This document shows, in pieces, positions 8,893 to 17,076 of a DNA stretch of 64,000 nucleotides. How positions within the stretch are numbered: position 1 is the stretch's first letter; each line of letters starts with the position of its first letter. The position numbers and the translations under genes were made by a program. The stretch spans positions 62,001 through 126,000 of the forward strand of contig NZ_LRFH01000004.1 of the NCBI RefSeq assembly GCF_001641825.1, read 5' to 3'. The DNA comes from Guyparkeria sp. WRN-7. GTDB lineage: Bacteria > Pseudomonadota > Gammaproteobacteria > Halothiobacillales > Halothiobacillaceae. The notes under the pieces were generated by a model. That model ran no database searches. It saw nothing but the letters and a program-made list of their open reading frames with translations, and was not told where the DNA came from.

Positions 8893-9526
8893 GTTCGGCC
8901 TGGGTCTCGCGGCCGGTGTCATGGCCCTTGGCCTGAGCACCGCCGGCATCGCAGCCGACGAGTTCAACGGCATCGGCGCGAAGATCACCGAAAAGGCGGT
9001 CGAGCCGTGGGACATCAGTGTGTTCTACGACGGCACCAACCTGCCGGAAGGCTCGGGCACCGTCGAGGCGGGCCAGAACCCGTACGACGCGAAGTGCGCC
9101 ATGTGCCACGGTGCGTTCGGTGAAGGCGCCGAGGGTTACCCGAAGATGGCCGGCGATCCGATGCCGGCGTTCATCAAGTCCCTCAAGCAGGGCCTCGATG
9201 GTGTGGGTAACCGCGGCGTGAACAACGCCTGGGGCCACGCTCCGACGCTGTTCGACATGATCAAGCGCCACATGCCGTTCTACGCACCGGGCACCATGGG
9301 TGTTGACGAGTCCTACGCGGTCACCTGCTACGTCCTGAACCTGGGCGGCATCGTGCCGATGGACTTCACCTGCAGCGACAAGACGCTTGCAGACGTCGAC
9401 ATGCCGGCACGTGACTACTACGTCACCGACACCCGTCCGGACGTCGACAACGAGCGTTGCATGAGCGACTGCTACGACTACGACCCGAAGGTTGTCGGCG
9501 CTGTGGTAACCGGCGTCAGCGAGTAA
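8870..9526 (+). CDS. soxD: SoxD-type cytochrome c subunit (single haem)
   Basis: This 218-residue protein has an N-terminal Sec signal (about 1-29, cut after GIAA). It has one haem c site, CAMCH (Cys76, Cys79, His80), and a C-terminal pair of Cys residues in CMSDCYDYDP. It is the electron-accepting partner of SoxC. The SoxD best known from Paracoccus is larger, with two haem domains; this one has a single haem domain. Translation is coupled: its ATG lies inside soxC behind a GAGGTG site. A strong terminator follows. Confidence 0.88.
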   Translation: MSKLKTSKFGLGLAAGVMALGLSTAGIAADEFNGIGAKITEKAVEPWDISVFYDGTNLPEGSGTVEAGQNPYDAKCAMCHGAFGEGAEGYPKMAGDPMPAFIKSLKQGLDGVGNRGVNNAWGHAPTLFDMIKRHMPFYAPGTMGVDESYAVTCYVLNLGGIVPMDFTCSDKTLADVDMPARDYYVTDTRPDVDNERCMSDCYDYDPKVVGAVVTGVSE

Positions 9527-9550
9527 ATCGCGACCAACCCTCGCTAGCAG

Positions 9551-9579
9551 AAAGCCCCGCCACTGGCGGGGCTTTTTTT
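9551..9579 (+). terminator. Rho-independent terminator of soxCD
   Basis: An 11-bp perfect stem (9551-9561 with 9565-9575) with loop ACT runs into seven T residues, 25 bases past the soxD stop. Confidence 0.93.
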
Positions 9580-9608
9580 GTGCCCATCGACTTATGTCCG
9601 GAAAGACA

Positions 9609-10703
9609 TCATGAAAGCGCGTCGTCCGTCACCGCTGAAGCGACCTGCTCGGCCCGCTGCCGTAATTCGCCGGCGTTTTCCAGTCCGGCCAGAAACCGGT
9701 GGGGAATACCGCTGAGACCCACCTGTGCCCCCGTAAGCGCACCGGCCAGCATCGCCCGGGCCATGTTCTGGCCACCGCCATTGACCGCGTGCAATACCGC
9801 CGCCTCAAAGTCGTCTGCAAACCTTGCCGAGAGGTAGTAGGCCGCCGGAAGCTGGTGGTAGATGGCGCAGGGCATGCCGTACACCAGGGACACCTTCCAG
9901 GGCGGCTCAATGCGCACCTCCGGATCGGCAGCCGCTGTTGCGATGAACGACGGTGTCAGCAGGGCATCAGGCGAAGCGAAACGGCCTGCCCGGGGCGGGT
10001 CCGGCTGACCGGGCCGAGGCGGCTGAAGGTCATCGCTGGTGACGGCATGGAACGGCAGATCACCGCTTTTCACCAGCGCCATCAGCTCAGCGGAGATGTC
10101 ACTGTCGAGGCGACGACCCTGAACCAGCAAGGCCAGAAGCGCACCGAACGCCACCGTCATCGACACCACCGTGTCGTCCACCTGGGTCAGCACGGTGTTG
10201 TCGGCAATGGCAGCAGCCAGCTGTCGTGGCCGGAACGCATAGCGCACGGCAATGGCAAGCGTGCGCTCGATGGCTTCGGTGGTATCGGCGTGGCCACCCA
10301 CCTCCCCCCACGGCAGGCCCTGCTCGACCCGTTTTCGCCAGGCATCCCGGATGGACTGGCTGGTGTAACCGCCGGGACCATGGGCCGGGGTGCCATCGAG
10401 CAGCGGAAAGAGATCCTCATCCAGCCGTCGGCAGAAATCGTCCTGGTCGTACCCGTTCGACGCCACCAGTGAACGCACCATCAGGTCGAGGATAATCCCC
10501 GCCTGAGAGGACTGGCCTGCCTTGAGGCCGTCGTGATAACGGCCGGGCTTGGGGTCGGTGTAACCGTCAATCCAGTCCCCGTAATCCCGACGCAACTCGT
10601 CAAGGCGGTAGTACCAGTGCGGACCCAGCGCCAGGGCGTCTCCGATAAAGGCCCCCATGATCGCGCCCGCGGCACGGTTTCGGACATCCTCACGGTTGGT
10701 CAT
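9609..10703 (-). CDS. ADP-ribosylglycohydrolase/J1-crystallin-like protein lacking the canonical metal motifs
   Basis: This 364-residue protein has the ADP-ribosylglycohydrolase (DraG) fold signature GAFIGDALALGPHW near its N-terminus. It also has the C-terminal helical motif with AMLAGALTGAQVG. In active family members the two magnesium ions are held by a T/S-D-D-T motif and by a D-T-D-T motif after the last GG. Here the corresponding places read AGQSSQAG (62-69) and GGGQNMAR (309-316), so the acidic ligands are gone. It may be a pseudoenzyme or act on another substrate, like the J1-crystallin branch. It has a GGAGG ribosome site and stands alone. Confidence 0.75.
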   Translation of the reverse strand: MTNREDVRNRAAGAIMGAFIGDALALGPHWYYRLDELRRDYGDWIDGYTDPKPGRYHDGLKAGQSSQAGIILDLMVRSLVASNGYDQDDFCRRLDEDLFPLLDGTPAHGPGGYTSQSIRDAWRKRVEQGLPWGEVGGHADTTEAIERTLAIAVRYAFRPRQLAAAIADNTVLTQVDDTVVSMTVAFGALLALLVQGRRLDSDISAELMALVKSGDLPFHAVTSDDLQPPRPGQPDPPRAGRFASPDALLTPSFIATAAADPEVRIEPPWKVSLVYGMPCAIYHQLPAAYYLSARFADDFEAAVLHAVNGGGQNMARAMLAGALTGAQVGLSGIPHRFLAGLENAGELRQRAEQVASAVTDDALS

Positions 10704-11020
10704 GGATCCTCCGACGAGGTTGCGGCAAAGACAGTCTCTTCACAGCGGTCATGAACGAACAAGGCGGGACAGACGGCTGCCAGCCGCTGCGCTCAACCCG
10801 CCCCAGCGGGCCTGCAACCTCCACCGCTCCCCTACCAGGACGGCCTGAACACGCCCATTTCCCCGTGACTCCCCGGGAATCGGCCATCGCTTTTAAGCCT
10901 AGTCGGCCGGCCGGGCACATTCACGACCCTGGAGAAAGGCAAAACTCAGCCGAACCGTTTTTTGCAGCTTTTTTGTGGCTGCACCGGCAGAGCAACCCGA
11001 AGACGGGACAGATGCGACTG
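10704..11020. other. Intergenic region, no gene recognised
   Basis: No convincing coding sequence is present; the one long frame here (plus strand from 10751) runs through the thrC terminator and resembles nothing known. Features seen are two T6-7 runs (about 10958-10974) and a 6-bp inverted repeat TGCAGC/GCTGCA (10963-10968 and 10978-10983). The part next to 10703 must hold the promoter of the ADP-ribosylglycohydrolase-like gene, but I see no clear -35/-10 pair. Confidence 0.4.
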
Positions 11021-11051
11021 ACAAAAGAAAACCCCGCCGAATGGCGGGGTT
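11021..11051 (-). terminator. Rho-independent terminator of thrC
   Basis: A 9-bp stem (11030-11038 with 11043-11051) with a 4-base loop is followed on the minus strand by TTTTCTTTTGT. It lies 33 bases past the thrC stop. Confidence 0.88.
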
Positions 11052-11083
11052 GTCGACCCTGACGACGGCCAGTGACGCTGCGG

Positions 11084-12250
11084 TCAGCCCATGAAGCCGA
11101 GGATCGCGTTGCGCACGGAATCGAGGTCGGCGTCGATGGTGACCATGGTGGCCTTGTCCACGCCGGGCATGTCGCCGGTGCACTGGTTGATTGCGGTGTC
11201 CGGATCCTTGAGGCCGTTGCCGGTCAGGGTCAGGACGATGCTGGAGCCGTCCTGGATCTTGCCGGCCTTCAGATCGTTGATCAGGCCGGCCAGCGAGGCC
11301 GCCGAGGCCGGCTCGCAGAAGATGCCCTCGTGCTCGGTCAGCATGCGCTGGGCGGCAAGGATCTCGGCGTCCGAGACCTCGGCGAACCAACCGCCCGACT
11401 CGTCCATCACCTTCCACGCACGGTCCCAGCTCTGCGGGTGGCCGATGCGGATGGCGGTGGCGACGGTGTCCGGGTCGTCGACCATCTCGCCACGCATGAA
11501 CGGCGCCGAGCCGCTGGCCTGGTAGCCGACCATCTTCGGCCGGTTGCCGCCCGAGCCGCCACCGGCGAACGGGCACTTGCCGTTGCAGTAGGCACAGGAC
11601 TCGGTCACCTGGTCGCCGGAGACCGCGGAGAACTCGCAGTAGCCGATCCAGTGAGCGGTGATGTTGCCCGCGTTGCCGACCGGCAGGCAGTGGTAGTCCG
11701 GCGCGCGGCCCAGCTCCTCGACGATCTCGAAGGCGGCGGTCTTCTGCCCCTGCAGACGGTACGGGTTGACCGAGTTGACGATGGTCACCGGCGCTTCTTC
11801 GGCGACTTCCTTGACCAGGCGCATGCCGTCGTCGAAGTTGCCGCGGATCTGCAGGATGGTCGCGCCGTACATCATCGCCTGGGCCAGCTTGCCCATCGCG
11901 ATCTTGCCGTCCGGGATGATGACGAAGGCGGTGATGCCGGCTCGCGCGGCGTAGGCCGCGGCCGCCGCCGAGGTGTTGCCGGTCGAGGCGCAGATGATGG
12001 CCTTGGAACCCTCCTCGACCGCCTTGGTGACCGCCATGGTCATGCCGCGGTCCTTGAACGACCCGGTCGGGTTGAGCCCCTCGAACTTGACGTAGATGTC
12101 CACCGAGCGGCCCAGCACCTTGGGCAGGTTGTGCAGCCGGATGAGCGGCGTGGCACCCTCGCCCAGGCTGATCAGGCGGGTGTCGTCGGACAACGGCAGA
12201 CGGTCACGATACCGGTCGAGCAGACCGGTGTAGCGGCTTTGATGCGTCAT
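11084..12250 (-). CDS. thrC: Threonine synthase with an inserted Cys cluster
   Basis: This PLP enzyme converts O-phosphohomoserine to threonine. With the start at MTHQSRYTG it has 388 residues; the frame is open to 12352, but the extra 34 residues are Arg-rich and unlike the family. Lys66 in GSFKDRG binds PLP, and GNTSAAAAAY and the VGNAGN phosphate-binding loop are present. A segment not usual in this short ThrC class carries four Cys residues (205, 219, 222, 226; C-x13-C-x2-C-x3-C) followed by a Gly-rich stretch, just after GNAGNITAHW. This could bind zinc or an Fe-S cluster. It stands as a single unit with its own terminator. Confidence 0.92.
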   Translation of the reverse strand: MTHQSRYTGLLDRYRDRLPLSDDTRLISLGEGATPLIRLHNLPKVLGRSVDIYVKFEGLNPTGSFKDRGMTMAVTKAVEEGSKAIICASTGNTSAAAAAYAARAGITAFVIIPDGKIAMGKLAQAMMYGATILQIRGNFDDGMRLVKEVAEEAPVTIVNSVNPYRLQGQKTAAFEIVEELGRAPDYHCLPVGNAGNITAHWIGYCEFSAVSGDQVTESCAYCNGKCPFAGGGSGGNRPKMVGYQASGSAPFMRGEMVDDPDTVATAIRIGHPQSWDRAWKVMDESGGWFAEVSDAEILAAQRMLTEHEGIFCEPASAASLAGLINDLKAGKIQDGSSIVLTLTGNGLKDPDTAINQCTGDMPGVDKATMVTIDADLDSVRNAILGFMG

Positions 12251-12384
12251 GGAGATCTCGCTTGGATGACGCGCCACCCGGCGACCCGCTCCACGGGTAC
12301 GCCGAACGGCGAGCTGGATGATTTGGCGGCATTTTACCCTGCCGACGGGCAACTGTCAGGGGGAGGCCCCGGCTTGCCCGCCGA

Positions 12385-13155
12385 CTAGCCGGCCGCGAGC
12401 CGGCAGAGCATGCGGTCCTCGCCGCTGAGGATCTGCTTGAGCACCTTGCGCACCCCGCGCATGGAGTTCGACAGCGTCTTCTCGATCTCGTCCATCGAGA
12501 CGGTGTCGCCGTCGTGCACACCGGCCGCCCAGTTGGCCACCACGTTGAGGCTGGCGTACTCGATATCCGCTTCGCGGGCCAGCACCGCCTCGGGCATGCC
12601 CGTCATGCCCACCACGTCGCAACCGTCACGCTCCAGGCGCCGGATCTCGGCGGCGGTCTCCAGCCGCGGGCCCTGCGTGGCGCCGTAGGTGCCGCCATCC
12701 CGCATCGGGATATCGAGCGCCTGCCCCGCCTTGAGGAAGGCCTGGCGCAAGGGCTCGTCGTAGGGATAGGTGAAGTCGACGTGGGTGACCGAGTCGAGGT
12801 CGCCCTCGTAGTAGGTCGACGGGCGCCCCCAGGTGTAGTCGATCAGCTGGTCGGGCACGACCAGCGAGCCCGGCCCCATGTCCGGATGGATGCCGCCAAC
12901 GGCCGCCACGGCAAGAATGCGGCTGACGTTGAGCTCGCGCAGCGCCCAGATGTTGGCGCGGTAGTTGATCTGGTGCGGGGGGATACGATGGTTGTAGCCA
13001 TGACGCGGCAGGAACACCACGTCGCAGCCCTGCAGCCGGCCGATGGTCACCGGCCCGGAGGGCTCGCCGAACGGCGTCGAGACCACCTGATGGCGCACGT
13101 CGTCGATGCCTTCGATCTGGGACAACCCCGTCCCGCCGATAATCGCCAGATGCAC
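12385..13155 (-). CDS. S-methyl-5'-thioinosine (or thioadenosine) phosphorylase
   Basis: This 256-residue member of the PNP/MTAP class 2 phosphorylases has IIGGTGL, RHG-HRIPPHQINYRAN, AVGGI, TQGPRLET and MTGMPEAVLAREA. It resembles the Pseudomonas aeruginosa methylthioinosine phosphorylase more than adenosine-specific MTAPs; for instance VGMTGMPEA and DYTWGRPSTY are shared in pattern. It would release hypoxanthine (or adenine) and methylthioribose-1-phosphate from the by-product of polyamine and signal synthesis. The HPRT gene 32 bases upstream would recapture hypoxanthine. The start is GTG behind GGAGGAG. Confidence 0.85.
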   Translation of the reverse strand: MHLAIIGGTGLSQIEGIDDVRHQVVSTPFGEPSGPVTIGRLQGCDVVFLPRHGYNHRIPPHQINYRANIWALRELNVSRILAVAAVGGIHPDMGPGSLVVPDQLIDYTWGRPSTYYEGDLDSVTHVDFTYPYDEPLRQAFLKAGQALDIPMRDGGTYGATQGPRLETAAEIRRLERDGCDVVGMTGMPEAVLAREADIEYASLNVVANWAAGVHDGDTVSMDEIEKTLSNSMRGVRKVLKQILSGEDRMLCRLAAG

Positions 13156-13187
13156 GTCAGCTCCTCCCGAAACGGGTTACGCCCGGC

Positions 13188-13763
13188 TCACTCGCCGTCG
13201 GGCAGCGCGTAGATGCCGGGCAGATTGCGAAAGTAGCCATGGTAATCCATGCCCTCGCCGAAGATATAGCGGTCGGGGACCGTCACGCCGCAGAAATCCG
13301 CCTTCAGCCCGGCCACCTTGCGCTCATGCCGCTTGTCGGTCGCCACCGCGATCCACACCCGCGAGGCACCGGCATCCAGGCACCATTCCCGCACCGCGGC
13401 CAGCGTATGGCCCTCGTCGAGGATGTCGTCGACCAGGAGCACTTCACGACCGGCCAGTTCGATGTCCGGCTGGGCCAGCCACTTGAGCGCCCCGCCGGTG
13501 GTCGCACCGCGATAGCGGGTGGCATGCAGGTAGGAAAGCTCCAGCGGAAAGGTCAGTTGCGGCAGGATCTGGCCGGCACTGACCAGCCCGCCGTTCATCA
13601 GGGCCAGCACCACCGGCAGCCGCCCGGCCAGGCGGGCGTTGATGGCCTCCGCCAGCCGCGAGTACGTCGCCTGCATCTCTTCCGGGGCGATCAGGCAGTC
13701 GCAGCGGGCAAGCAGCGCGTCGAGGTCATCGGATCGCTGCCGCCAGTCGAGGGTCTCTTGCAT
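13188..13763 (-). CDS. Hypoxanthine-guanine phosphoribosyltransferase
   Basis: This 191-residue type I phosphoribosyltransferase has the PRPP-binding motif VLLVDDILDEGHTLA in mid-protein. A NGGL loop precedes it and VPDRYIFGEGMDY follows. It converts hypoxanthine or guanine to IMP or GMP. It sits just upstream of the methylthioinosine phosphorylase gene, which produces hypoxanthine, and follows nagZ by 31 bases, so the three may be co-transcribed. Confidence 0.87.
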   Translation of the reverse strand: MQETLDWRQRSDDLDALLARCDCLIAPEEMQATYSRLAEAINARLAGRLPVVLALMNGGLVSAGQILPQLTFPLELSYLHATRYRGATTGGALKWLAQPDIELAGREVLLVDDILDEGHTLAAVREWCLDAGASRVWIAVATDKRHERKVAGLKADFCGVTVPDRYIFGEGMDYHGYFRNLPGIYALPDGE

Positions 13764-13794
13764 GGGTTCGAACCAGTCTCTGAATCAGGGGGGA

Positions 13795-14856
13795 TCAGGC
13801 GCGGTCGGGGAACAGGTCGGGCGCGTCGACACCAAGGCGCTCGATCCACTGCCGCGCCTCGGCAAAACGCGGCGAGCGGGCCAGCCGCTCCTCCGACGGC
13901 ACCGGACCGTGCCCGAACATCCGCGCCAGACGAGCCTCGCGCTGCGGGCTGGCGGCGAACTCGAGCCGCTTCTGCACCCGGTCGACCAGCTCGGGATGAT
14001 TGCAGATCAACGCCATGTCGACCCCGGCTGCCAGGCACTGTTCGACCCGCTGCTCGATCTCGCCCACCGCAGCGGCGGCCGCCATGGTCAGGTCGTCGCT
14101 GAACACCGCGCCCTCGTATCCCCACTGCTCGCGCAGGATCTGGCGCACCCACACCGGCGAGAACCCGGCCGGACGCTCGTCGACCTCGGGGTAGATCACA
14201 TGGGAGACCATCAGGCCGGGGATCAACCGGTCGGCCATCGCCCGGAACGGACGCAGGTCCGTCTTCTCGATGGTGGCAAGCGCGCGGGTATCGACCGGGT
14301 GGGCGATATGCGAGTCGGCCGCCACCGCCCCGTGGCCAGGATAATGCTTGCCGACGGCCGCCATGCCGGCCTCGTGCATCCCGCCGGTCCAGGCGATCGA
14401 CAGGGCGATCACCGCCTCGGGGCGCGCGTCGAAGGCACGATCACCGATCACGCCACTGATGCCGCGATCGAGGTCGAGCACCGGCGCAAAGCTCAGATCC
14501 ACGCCCACCTCTCGCAGCTGGGTGGCCATCAGCCAGCCGAGCGAACGGGCCGCCTCCAGCCCCGCCTGGCGATCGGCGTCGAACAGCTTGCCGATACGCC
14601 CCATCGCCGGCAACGGCAGGAACCCGTCCTCCTTGAAACGCTGCACGCGCCCGCCCTCCTGATCGACCGCGACCAGCAGATGCGGACGGCGCAGGGAACG
14701 GATCTCGGCGATCAGCGCCTTGAGCTGCGCCCGGCTCTCGAAGTGCCGGGCGAACAGGATCACGCCGCCCACCGAGGGATGCTGCAGGCGAGGACGGTCG
14801 GCGGCGGTCATCTCCGGGCCGACCAGGTCGATCATCAGGGGGCCGAGTGCCGTCAT
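13795..14856 (-). CDS. nagZ: Beta-N-acetylhexosaminidase NagZ
   Basis: This 353-residue glycoside hydrolase family 3 enzyme is cytoplasmic and removes GlcNAc from 1,6-anhydromuropeptides in cell-wall recycling. It has DQEGGRVQR, KHYPGHG followed by DSH (the flexible catalytic His loop), and the nucleophile Asp in SDDLTM. No signal peptide is seen. The usual neighbour order nagZ-hpt-phosphorylase found in other gammaproteobacteria is kept. Confidence 0.93.
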   Translation of the reverse strand: MTALGPLMIDLVGPEMTAADRPRLQHPSVGGVILFARHFESRAQLKALIAEIRSLRRPHLLVAVDQEGGRVQRFKEDGFLPLPAMGRIGKLFDADRQAGLEAARSLGWLMATQLREVGVDLSFAPVLDLDRGISGVIGDRAFDARPEAVIALSIAWTGGMHEAGMAAVGKHYPGHGAVAADSHIAHPVDTRALATIEKTDLRPFRAMADRLIPGLMVSHVIYPEVDERPAGFSPVWVRQILREQWGYEGAVFSDDLTMAAAAAVGEIEQRVEQCLAAGVDMALICNHPELVDRVQKRLEFAASPQREARLARMFGHGPVPSEERLARSPRFAEARQWIERLGVDAPDLFPDRA

Positions 14857-14893
14857 GGCGATGTCCTTGGCAAAAGCGGTTGAGAATCAGCCC

Positions 14894-15880
14894 TTAGTTG
14901 TCGTCCCGGGTGACGCGCTGGCGACGACTGCGGCCGCTGTTACCCAGAAGGGCCTTTTCGGCAAGCGCCCCAAGGTACACGTACAGGCCCAGGCCGACCA
15001 GCAGGGCGGCGGCAGCAAAGATCATCAGCGAGGCCACTCCACCCTGGTCGGAATAGCCCATCGAGACCTTGAACATGGTCAGCAGGCCCTCGATCAGGAT
15101 CGCGACCAGGATCGCTGCGACGAAGCGGGTCATGGTACGCCGCACGGTACTGTGTCGGTGGACGTCCTTCTCCATCAGGACCTCTTCCTCGAACACCGTC
15201 TTGGCGAGATCGAAGATCGCCATCGCCAGGGTGAGCACGACGATCACCTCGAATGGCTTGAGCCTCAGTTCCGCCGCCCAGCCGGGCTGCATCAGGGCCC
15301 CGACAAGCTCACTCATGCTGCTGTAGAACAGCACGCCGGCGACCAGCAGCATGGCCGCCGCGAACAGGCCGTAGAGCACGCGAAAGAACGGCTCGATACG
15401 GCGACGCAGGGTGTCGCCCAGCAGGAAGCTGATCATCGCCTCGAGGTCCACGTCGATGACGAGATAGCCCACTCGTCCCTGGTGTTCGATACGCAGGGTC
15501 GCCGAGATGCACAGGTCGCGCGAGGCCGAGGACAGGTAGGGCTCGGTCAGGTGAACGTGCTCCTCATCGGACTTGTAGAACTTGAAGTACGGCCGCTCAC
15601 TGCGATCCATGCCCTTGCCGCGGCCCATGGCGCGATTGACGTGGCCGGTCTCGTCGGCGCCGAACTCGGCGATCTGCACGCCCTCCTCGTCGAGCAAGTA
15701 CACCAGATCGACGAAGGGATACAGATCGATCAGCTTCTCGGTGACCGCGTGCAATGCGGACTGGTCGGTAAGCAGCCGCGGCTCGCCGATGCCGGTGATG
15801 ATCGATTCGATCAGTTCGCGGATCGAGCGGGACTGCTCGTGGTAGCGGTCGATGGTGCTGATGTAGTTGGCCGAGTGCAT
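14894..15880 (-). CDS. PDC sensor-domain membrane protein
   Basis: With the start at MHSANYIST (AGGGAA site) the protein has 328 residues; the frame is open to 15952. Residues about 1-155 look like a PDC/Cache sensor domain (FVDLVYLLDEEGVQIAEF, RPYFKFYK, VGYLVIDVDL). Four predicted membrane helices follow (about 166-186, 209-228, 251-271, 281-303), then a basic tail. No kinase, cyclase, methyl-accepting or HD domain is present. There is no membrane helix before the sensor domain, so the domain could be cytoplasmic, unlike most PDC sensors. The ligand and output are unknown. Confidence 0.7.
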   Translation of the reverse strand: MHSANYISTIDRYHEQSRSIRELIESIITGIGEPRLLTDQSALHAVTEKLIDLYPFVDLVYLLDEEGVQIAEFGADETGHVNRAMGRGKGMDRSERPYFKFYKSDEEHVHLTEPYLSSASRDLCISATLRIEHQGRVGYLVIDVDLEAMISFLLGDTLRRRIEPFFRVLYGLFAAAMLLVAGVLFYSSMSELVGALMQPGWAAELRLKPFEVIVVLTLAMAIFDLAKTVFEEEVLMEKDVHRHSTVRRTMTRFVAAILVAILIEGLLTMFKVSMGYSDQGGVASLMIFAAAALLVGLGLYVYLGALAEKALLGNSGRSRRQRVTRDDN

Positions 15881-15951
15881 GAGTTCCCTGATTGACGTGG
15901 ATGAATGCGCCGGTGGGCAGTGTAACCCGAGCCGGGCGGCGGCTTCGCGCA

Positions 15952-15980
15952 AAAAAAGAGGCGCCCGAAAGGGGCGCCCA
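15952..15980 (-). terminator. Rho-independent terminator (end of hydrolase transcript or of the small RNA)
   Basis: The stem GGCGCCC/GGGCGCC (15960-15966 with 15972-15978) with a GAAAG loop is followed on the minus strand by CTCTTTTTTTGCG. It is 255 bases from the nearest upstream stop codon. Confidence 0.85.
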
Positions 15981-16130
15981 GAAAGGAGGAGTCAAAGAGC
16001 ACCAAACGGGTCACGTCGACATTGGAGATGGAACGTGTCGTATTGGCACCCCCTTAGCAGCGAGAAGCGTGCCAAGTCTTTCCAACGCCTCCGAAATGGG
16101 CGGGAATCCCCGCCATGGCGGGATTTCAGG
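15953..16130 (-). ncRNA. Possible small RNA with an anti-Shine-Dalgarno motif
   Basis: The 255 bases between the hydrolase stop and a strong terminator hold no good gene but several structures. Read on the minus strand, there is a hairpin at 16105-16125 (AATCCC/GGGATT core), a 7-bp stem TTGGCAC/GTGCCAA (16043-16075), and an unpaired GACTCCTCCTTTC (15981-15993). The last is complementary to ribosome-binding sites. The terminator hairpin and T-run follow. It may be a free sRNA or a 3'-UTR product. No clear promoter was found, so this is only a proposal. Confidence 0.3.
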
Positions 16131-16234
16131 TCAACGAGTCGCAGCGGGGCCGCGAGGCAGGGCCGAACCATGTCGAGACGGCTCGCGCCTCATTTTGGGG
16201 CATCCGGGTACCGGCCGCCCCAGACTGGGTCGCT

Positions 16235-16969
16235 TCAGCCCAGCCGGCGGGAGAAGAAGTCGAGCGTCTTCTCGAGGGAATCGCGATCGGCGGCCTCGTC
16301 GTAGCCCAGCGGCAGGCCGAATCGTTCGGCCTTGTCGTCGGCACCCGGGTTGGTGAAGGCATGGCTGACGCCCGGATAACGGGTGACCTGCACCTCCGCG
16401 CCCGCCTCGCGCATCTCCTCGGCGACCCGTTCGACCTCCGCCGGGTCGGCCATCGGGTCCTCCTCACCGGTGAAAATCCAGGTGGGCGTGTCCACACGGC
16501 CGGCGACCGGCGCGAGCCCACCGATACCGGCATGGAAGGTCGCCAGCGCATCATGATGCACGCCCTGGCGTGCCATGCTCAGACCCACCGAGCCACCGAA
16601 GCAGTAGCCGATCGCGCCGAGGCGCTCGGCATCGACGCGTTCGTGGCGCTTGATCGCCTCGATCGCGAGTCGGTAGCGGCGCTTCAACGCGTCGAAATCC
16701 GACAGCGCCTGGTTCATCAGCTCGGTGGCCTCGTTGGCATCCTCAGTGAGCTTGCCGTCGCCGTAAAGGTCGATGGCGAAACCGACGTAGCCCGCCTCGG
16801 CCATGTCGCGGGCACGCTTTTCCATGTAGGCCGTGCGCCCCCAGAACTCGGGTACCACCAATACGGCCGGCCGGGGGCCGGCGACATTGGGATCGTAGGC
16901 GACCATTCCCTTCATGGTCAGATCGTCGGCGTGGTACTCGAGCTCCTGGGTCCTGATCTCTGCGGCCAT
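16235..16969 (-). CDS. Dienelactone hydrolase-family protein
   Basis: With the start at MAAEIRTQEL (AGGAG site) it has 244 residues, normal for the family; the frame extends to 17035. It is an alpha/beta hydrolase with a cysteine nucleophile: Cys123 in GYCFGG, Asp in TGEEDPM and His in VSHAFTN give the Cys-Asp-His triad of dienelactone hydrolases. No signal peptide is seen. The true substrate is not known; the name reflects family only. It follows the rnf operon on the same strand but is 108 bases from rnfE and has its own site. Confidence 0.85.
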   Translation of the reverse strand: MAAEIRTQELEYHADDLTMKGMVAYDPNVAGPRPAVLVVPEFWGRTAYMEKRARDMAEAGYVGFAIDLYGDGKLTEDANEATELMNQALSDFDALKRRYRLAIEAIKRHERVDAERLGAIGYCFGGSVGLSMARQGVHHDALATFHAGIGGLAPVAGRVDTPTWIFTGEEDPMADPAEVERVAEEMREAGAEVQVTRYPGVSHAFTNPGADDKAERFGLPLGYDEAADRDSLEKTLDFFSRRLG

Positions 16970-17076
16970 GCTTGTCTCCTGGTTATGAACGCAATCGCGA
17001 CGACGCCGCGTCCGTGAAATAAGGGGGCGCTGCATCGGGACGAAAGGGACAGTCTTAGCAGCTGGCGACCGCTATT

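Noticed and set aside
10751-11062. 103-codon plus-strand frame in the gap before thrC
   Set aside because: It runs through the thrC terminator, has no clear ribosome site and resembles nothing known.
15811-16014. 67-codon minus-strand frame starting GTG at 16014
   Set aside because: It crosses the terminator hairpin and overlaps the PDC-sensor gene; no ribosome site was seen.
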